A stretch of DNA of 64,000 nt. Source: DYQY01 sp964643725 (lineage in GTDB: Bacteria > Margulisbacteria > Riflemargulisbacteria > GWF2-35-9 > DYQY01). The DNA lies in NCBI GenBank assembly GCA_964643725.1, contig CAZXTL010000001.1, positions 124,001 to 188,000 on the forward strand, read 5' to 3'. Positions 61,753-64,000 of the stretch are shown piece by piece; the stretch's first letter is position 1, and the number at the start of each line of letters is the position of its first letter. Under the pieces are notes generated by a model, which was not told where the DNA came from, made no database searches, and saw only the letters and a program-made list of their open reading frames with translations. A program made the translations under genes and the position numbers.

Positions 61753-64000
61753 ATGGTTGAAATACTTCATAAGAAAGTCAACACGGCAGAAAATGCAAAT
61801 AAGCAAATATTTGAAAACCCAGATATAAAGGTATTTCATAAGGCTGTACAGGAAGAAGTAAAGGATTCTATTAAGAATTCCATCGAAACTTTGGGTGAGA
61901 TACATATAAAAAAAGGCAAAACAGAAGAAAATATTGTAAGTTTAGAATATAAAAAAGAGCAGTTACTTAGAGACATAAGTGAACTAGAAGAAAAGAAACT
62001 TAAAACTGAAGAAAAAGTAAAAGAATTTGAAGATAAGAAAAGACAGGAATTTACTCAGCAACAGGAATATCAGAAAAAATTATTAAATGAATTTTTTCAA
62101 CGTAAGCAACTCCTTTTACATGATGTTAATCAGCTCCAGGCAGAAAGGATTAAACTGAACCGGCTAGTCGATAAACTTAGAGATGACCCTAAGTATATGG
62201 TAGGGCAAGGAAATCCTATTTTTTATGAAAATTTAAAGACACAAGCTCAGTATGAGTCAGATCAAATAAGACAGCAAGGGTATTACGATGCTGAGGTAAT
62301 TAGGTCGTCAGCCAAGGACGATGCTGAGAGAATTAAAAATCAAGTTCAGTTTGAATTGGAGCAGTCCAGAGTACGTACAAGAGAGGAATCTGAGGCTATT
62401 AAGACTAGTATTTTGTTCGATGCTGAATTCTTGAAGAAAAATATTATTGATTCCGCAAACAAAGAAGCTGAGGTTATAAGAGCAGCTGCGCAAATAGAGG
62501 CTGATAATATTTTAATAGGGGCAAAAAAGAAATCTGATGAATTAATGGTTGAGGCGTCTGCAAAAATTTCAAATTATACTGAGATAGAATTAAATTCTGC
62601 AAAAGTGCTTAAAGATGCAAGTAAAGAAGCTGAGGTTATAAGAGCAGCTGCGCAAATAGAGGCGGATAATATTTTAATTAGTGCAAAGAGGAAATCTGAT
62701 GAATTAATGATTGAGGCATCTGAAAAAATTTCAAATTATACTGAGATAGAATTAAATTCTGCAAAAGTGCTTAAAGATGCAAGTAAAGAAGCTGAGGTTA
62801 TAAGAGCAGCTGCACAACAAGATGCTGATAATATTTTAATAGAAGCAAAGAAGAAGTCTGATGAATTATTGATTGAGGCATCTGCAAGAAATTCAAATTA
62901 TAAAGAGCTAGAATTAAATTCTGCAAAAGTGCTTAAAGATGCAAGTAAAGAAGCCGAGGTAATTATAATTAAGGCACAGGAAGAATCAGCGAAAATCCTT
63001 CATGAAGCTAAACAGAAAGCACAAGAAGAATATGAGCTAATGTTGCTCATTTCCAAGAAAGAATTAAGTGAAGCAGAATTAAAGCTGGAAGCTATTAATA
63101 AGCAAGAGGCAGTCAGATTAGATGCTGATAGGCTTATTAAGGATGCCTGTGAAGAAGTCGATGTGCTTCTGAGTAGGGCAGAAGAGGAAAGAGCTGTTTT
63201 ATTAGAGAAAACTCAAGAAGAATGTAATTTAATGTTGGTTTCATTTAAAAAAGAAGCAGATGACGAAGCTGATATGCTTTTGAATAAGGCAGAAGAGGAA
63301 AGAGCTACTTTATTGCAGCAAACTCAAGAAGAGTGTGAGCTAATGTTAGTGTCATTTAAAAAGGAAGCAGATGAAGAGGCGTGGGAAGCAAGAGAAGATA
63401 TACTAAATGATGCAAGCAAAGAATCAGACAAGATTATTAATGAAGCGAATGTTCAGGCTGAATTAATTATAAAAAGAGCAGAAGAAGATAGAGCTTCATT
63501 ATTGGCAAAGATCCATCTATCGGCTGAAAATGAATTTGGAGTAGCTCGAGATAATATGTTAAATAAGGCTGAAAAAGAGGTGGCCTGGATATTAAGTGAA
63601 GCTCAAAAGAAAGCACAAATTATAATGGTAAATGCAGATAATAAAGCCAAAGATTTATTAGAGCAGGCAAATAAGCAGGCAATATTGATTGGTGATGAGC
63701 TTGATTCAAAAATAAAGTTTGCAGAACAAAGAAAAGAGCAGATTCTTGCACAAGCGACATTTGATGCAAAGACAAAATCTGAAGAAATTTTAGGAGATGC
63801 TAATGTCCAAGCAGCAGAAATAAGGCAAAATGCGATAACTGACGCAAAACAAAAAGCACATGAAATTTATAGACAGATAGCCGAAGAGCAAGAAAATTTA
63901 GGGAAGGAACTGTTGCAGAAAGCAATAGTTCAGGCAAAGAGTGAAAGAGAAAATATCTTGAATTCTACTAGAGATCAATCAGAGAATAAGGCGAAAGAGA
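61753..64000 (+). CDS. Large repetitive coiled-coil protein, 3' end outside the window
   Basis: The frame is open from the ATG at 61753 to the right edge with no stop: at least 749 residues. GAAGAGGG precedes the start. It begins MVEILHKKVNTAENANKQ and has no signal peptide. From about residue 50 the chain is almost pure Glu/Lys/Ala/Gln/Ile/Leu helix, with an 11-residue periodicity of the ILxxAxxxAxxI type, as in ATP synthase b-like and LEA-like coils. Residues 237-398 are three 54-residue repeats (162 bp each at DNA level), beginning KEAEVIRAAAQ. Residues 477-550 hold a second repeat of 37 residues, starting EEERA. Structural role likely, for example a scaffold or filament. It follows the motA2 operon, separated by a terminator and its own promoter. 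Confidence 0.9.
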   Translation, partial: MVEILHKKVNTAENANKQIFENPDIKVFHKAVQEEVKDSIKNSIETLGEIHIKKGKTEENIVSLEYKKEQLLRDISELEEKKLKTEEKVKEFEDKKRQEFTQQQEYQKKLLNEFFQRKQLLLHDVNQLQAERIKLNRLVDKLRDDPKYMVGQGNPIFYENLKTQAQYESDQIRQQGYYDAEVIRSSAKDDAERIKNQVQFELEQSRVRTREESEAIKTSILFDAEFLKKNIIDSANKEAEVIRAAAQIEADNILIGAKKKSDELMVEASAKISNYTEIELNSAKVLKDASKEAEVIRAAAQIEADNILISAKRKSDELMIEASEKISNYTEIELNSAKVLKDASKEAEVIRAAAQQDADNILIEAKKKSDELLIEASARNSNYKELELNSAKVLKDASKEAEVIIIKAQEESAKILHEAKQKAQEEYELMLLISKKELSEAELKLEAINKQEAVRLDADRLIKDACEEVDVLLSRAEEERAVLLEKTQEECNLMLVSFKKEADDEADMLLNKAEEERATLLQQTQEECELMLVSFKKEADEEAWEAREDILNDASKESDKIINEANVQAELIIKRAEEDRASLLAKIHLSAENEFGVARDNMLNKAEKEVAWILSEAQKKAQIIMVNADNKAKDLLEQANKQAILIGDELDSKIKFAEQRKEQILAQATFDAKTKSEEILGDANVQAAEIRQNAITDAKQKAHEIYRQIAEEQENLGKELLQKAIVQAKSERENILNSTRDQSENKAKE
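62461..62946 (+). repeat. Three 162-bp tandem repeats within the coiled-coil gene
   Basis: Units start at 62461, 62623 and 62785; a fourth decayed copy begins at 62947. Each starts with AAAGAAGCTGAGGTTATAAG. The high nucleotide identity implies recent duplication or gene conversion. A second, weaker tandem unit of 111 bp starts at 63181 and 63292. Confidence 0.9.

Noticed and set aside
62461..62946. CRISPR array from regularly spaced repeats
   Set aside because: The repeats are contiguous 162-bp coding units without spacers, in one open reading frame.

Overview
The window reads as a visibly AT-rich, gene-dense chromosome segment of a bacterium with a Gram-negative type envelope. Evidence for two membranes: lipoproteins with lipoboxes, a probable outer-membrane barrel ending in Phe, a SIMPL-domain periplasmic protein, a class A penicillin-binding protein and two MotA/MotB stators. 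Ribosome binding sites are AGGAGG-like and promoters are sigma70-like. Genes sit in tight, often overlapping operons. Few non-core genes are recognisable, which suggests an uncultivated lineage. A group such as Margulisbacteria or Elusimicrobiota would fit, but nothing read here fixes the phylum.

Layout. (1) 1-8346: the right-hand part of a small non-ribosomal peptide synthetase (NRPS) locus, C(partial)-A-T-C / A-T-C / lone C, running off the left edge. Both C domains that follow a T domain carry a shared Asp-Glu motif where HHxxxDG is expected. (2) 8378-10038: SIMPL protein, purE, cvpA. (3) 10284-13518: three unrecognised genes with strong ribosome binding sites, facing a 1216-residue coiled-coil gene (13519-17169, minus). 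(4) 20611-17260, minus: aminotransferase, rRNA methylase, deformylase and formyltransferase, apparently read from a leaderless promoter; next to it a soluble four-PAS hybrid kinase. (5) 23595-29545: a PMT-family glycosyltransferase, EttA and envelope proteins. (6) 29672-41810: glutamine synthetase III, ManC, MiaB, Prs, a GlnD-like HD-ACT protein without a nucleotidyltransferase domain, PBP1A, TyrS and a split TauE/SafE pair. (7) 44240-42242, minus: motA-motB plus an unknown gene. (8) 44377-52778: a compact operon xseB-ispA-dxs-plsY-gpsA-hflX-dinG (isoprenoid and phospholipid precursors, a ribosome GTPase, DNA repair). (9) 52952-58087: a DHH/CBS phosphoesterase and a two-piece B12 methionine synthase. 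(10) 58201-61618: a second motA-motB followed by two CheY-like receivers and an exported TPR protein, ended by a clear terminator. (11) 61753 to the right edge: the start of a very large coiled-coil protein with 162-bp tandem repeats.

The parts most likely to be new are the NRPS locus with its Asp-Glu C domains, the second stator/receiver operon with the giant repeat coiled-coil beside it, the GlnD-like protein lacking its transferase domain, and the unknown trio at 10.3-13.5 kb. Short tandem repeats and palindromes lie between genes, and one heptamer array sits in frame inside metH. Four of five convergent gene pairs abut or overlap at their stop codons.
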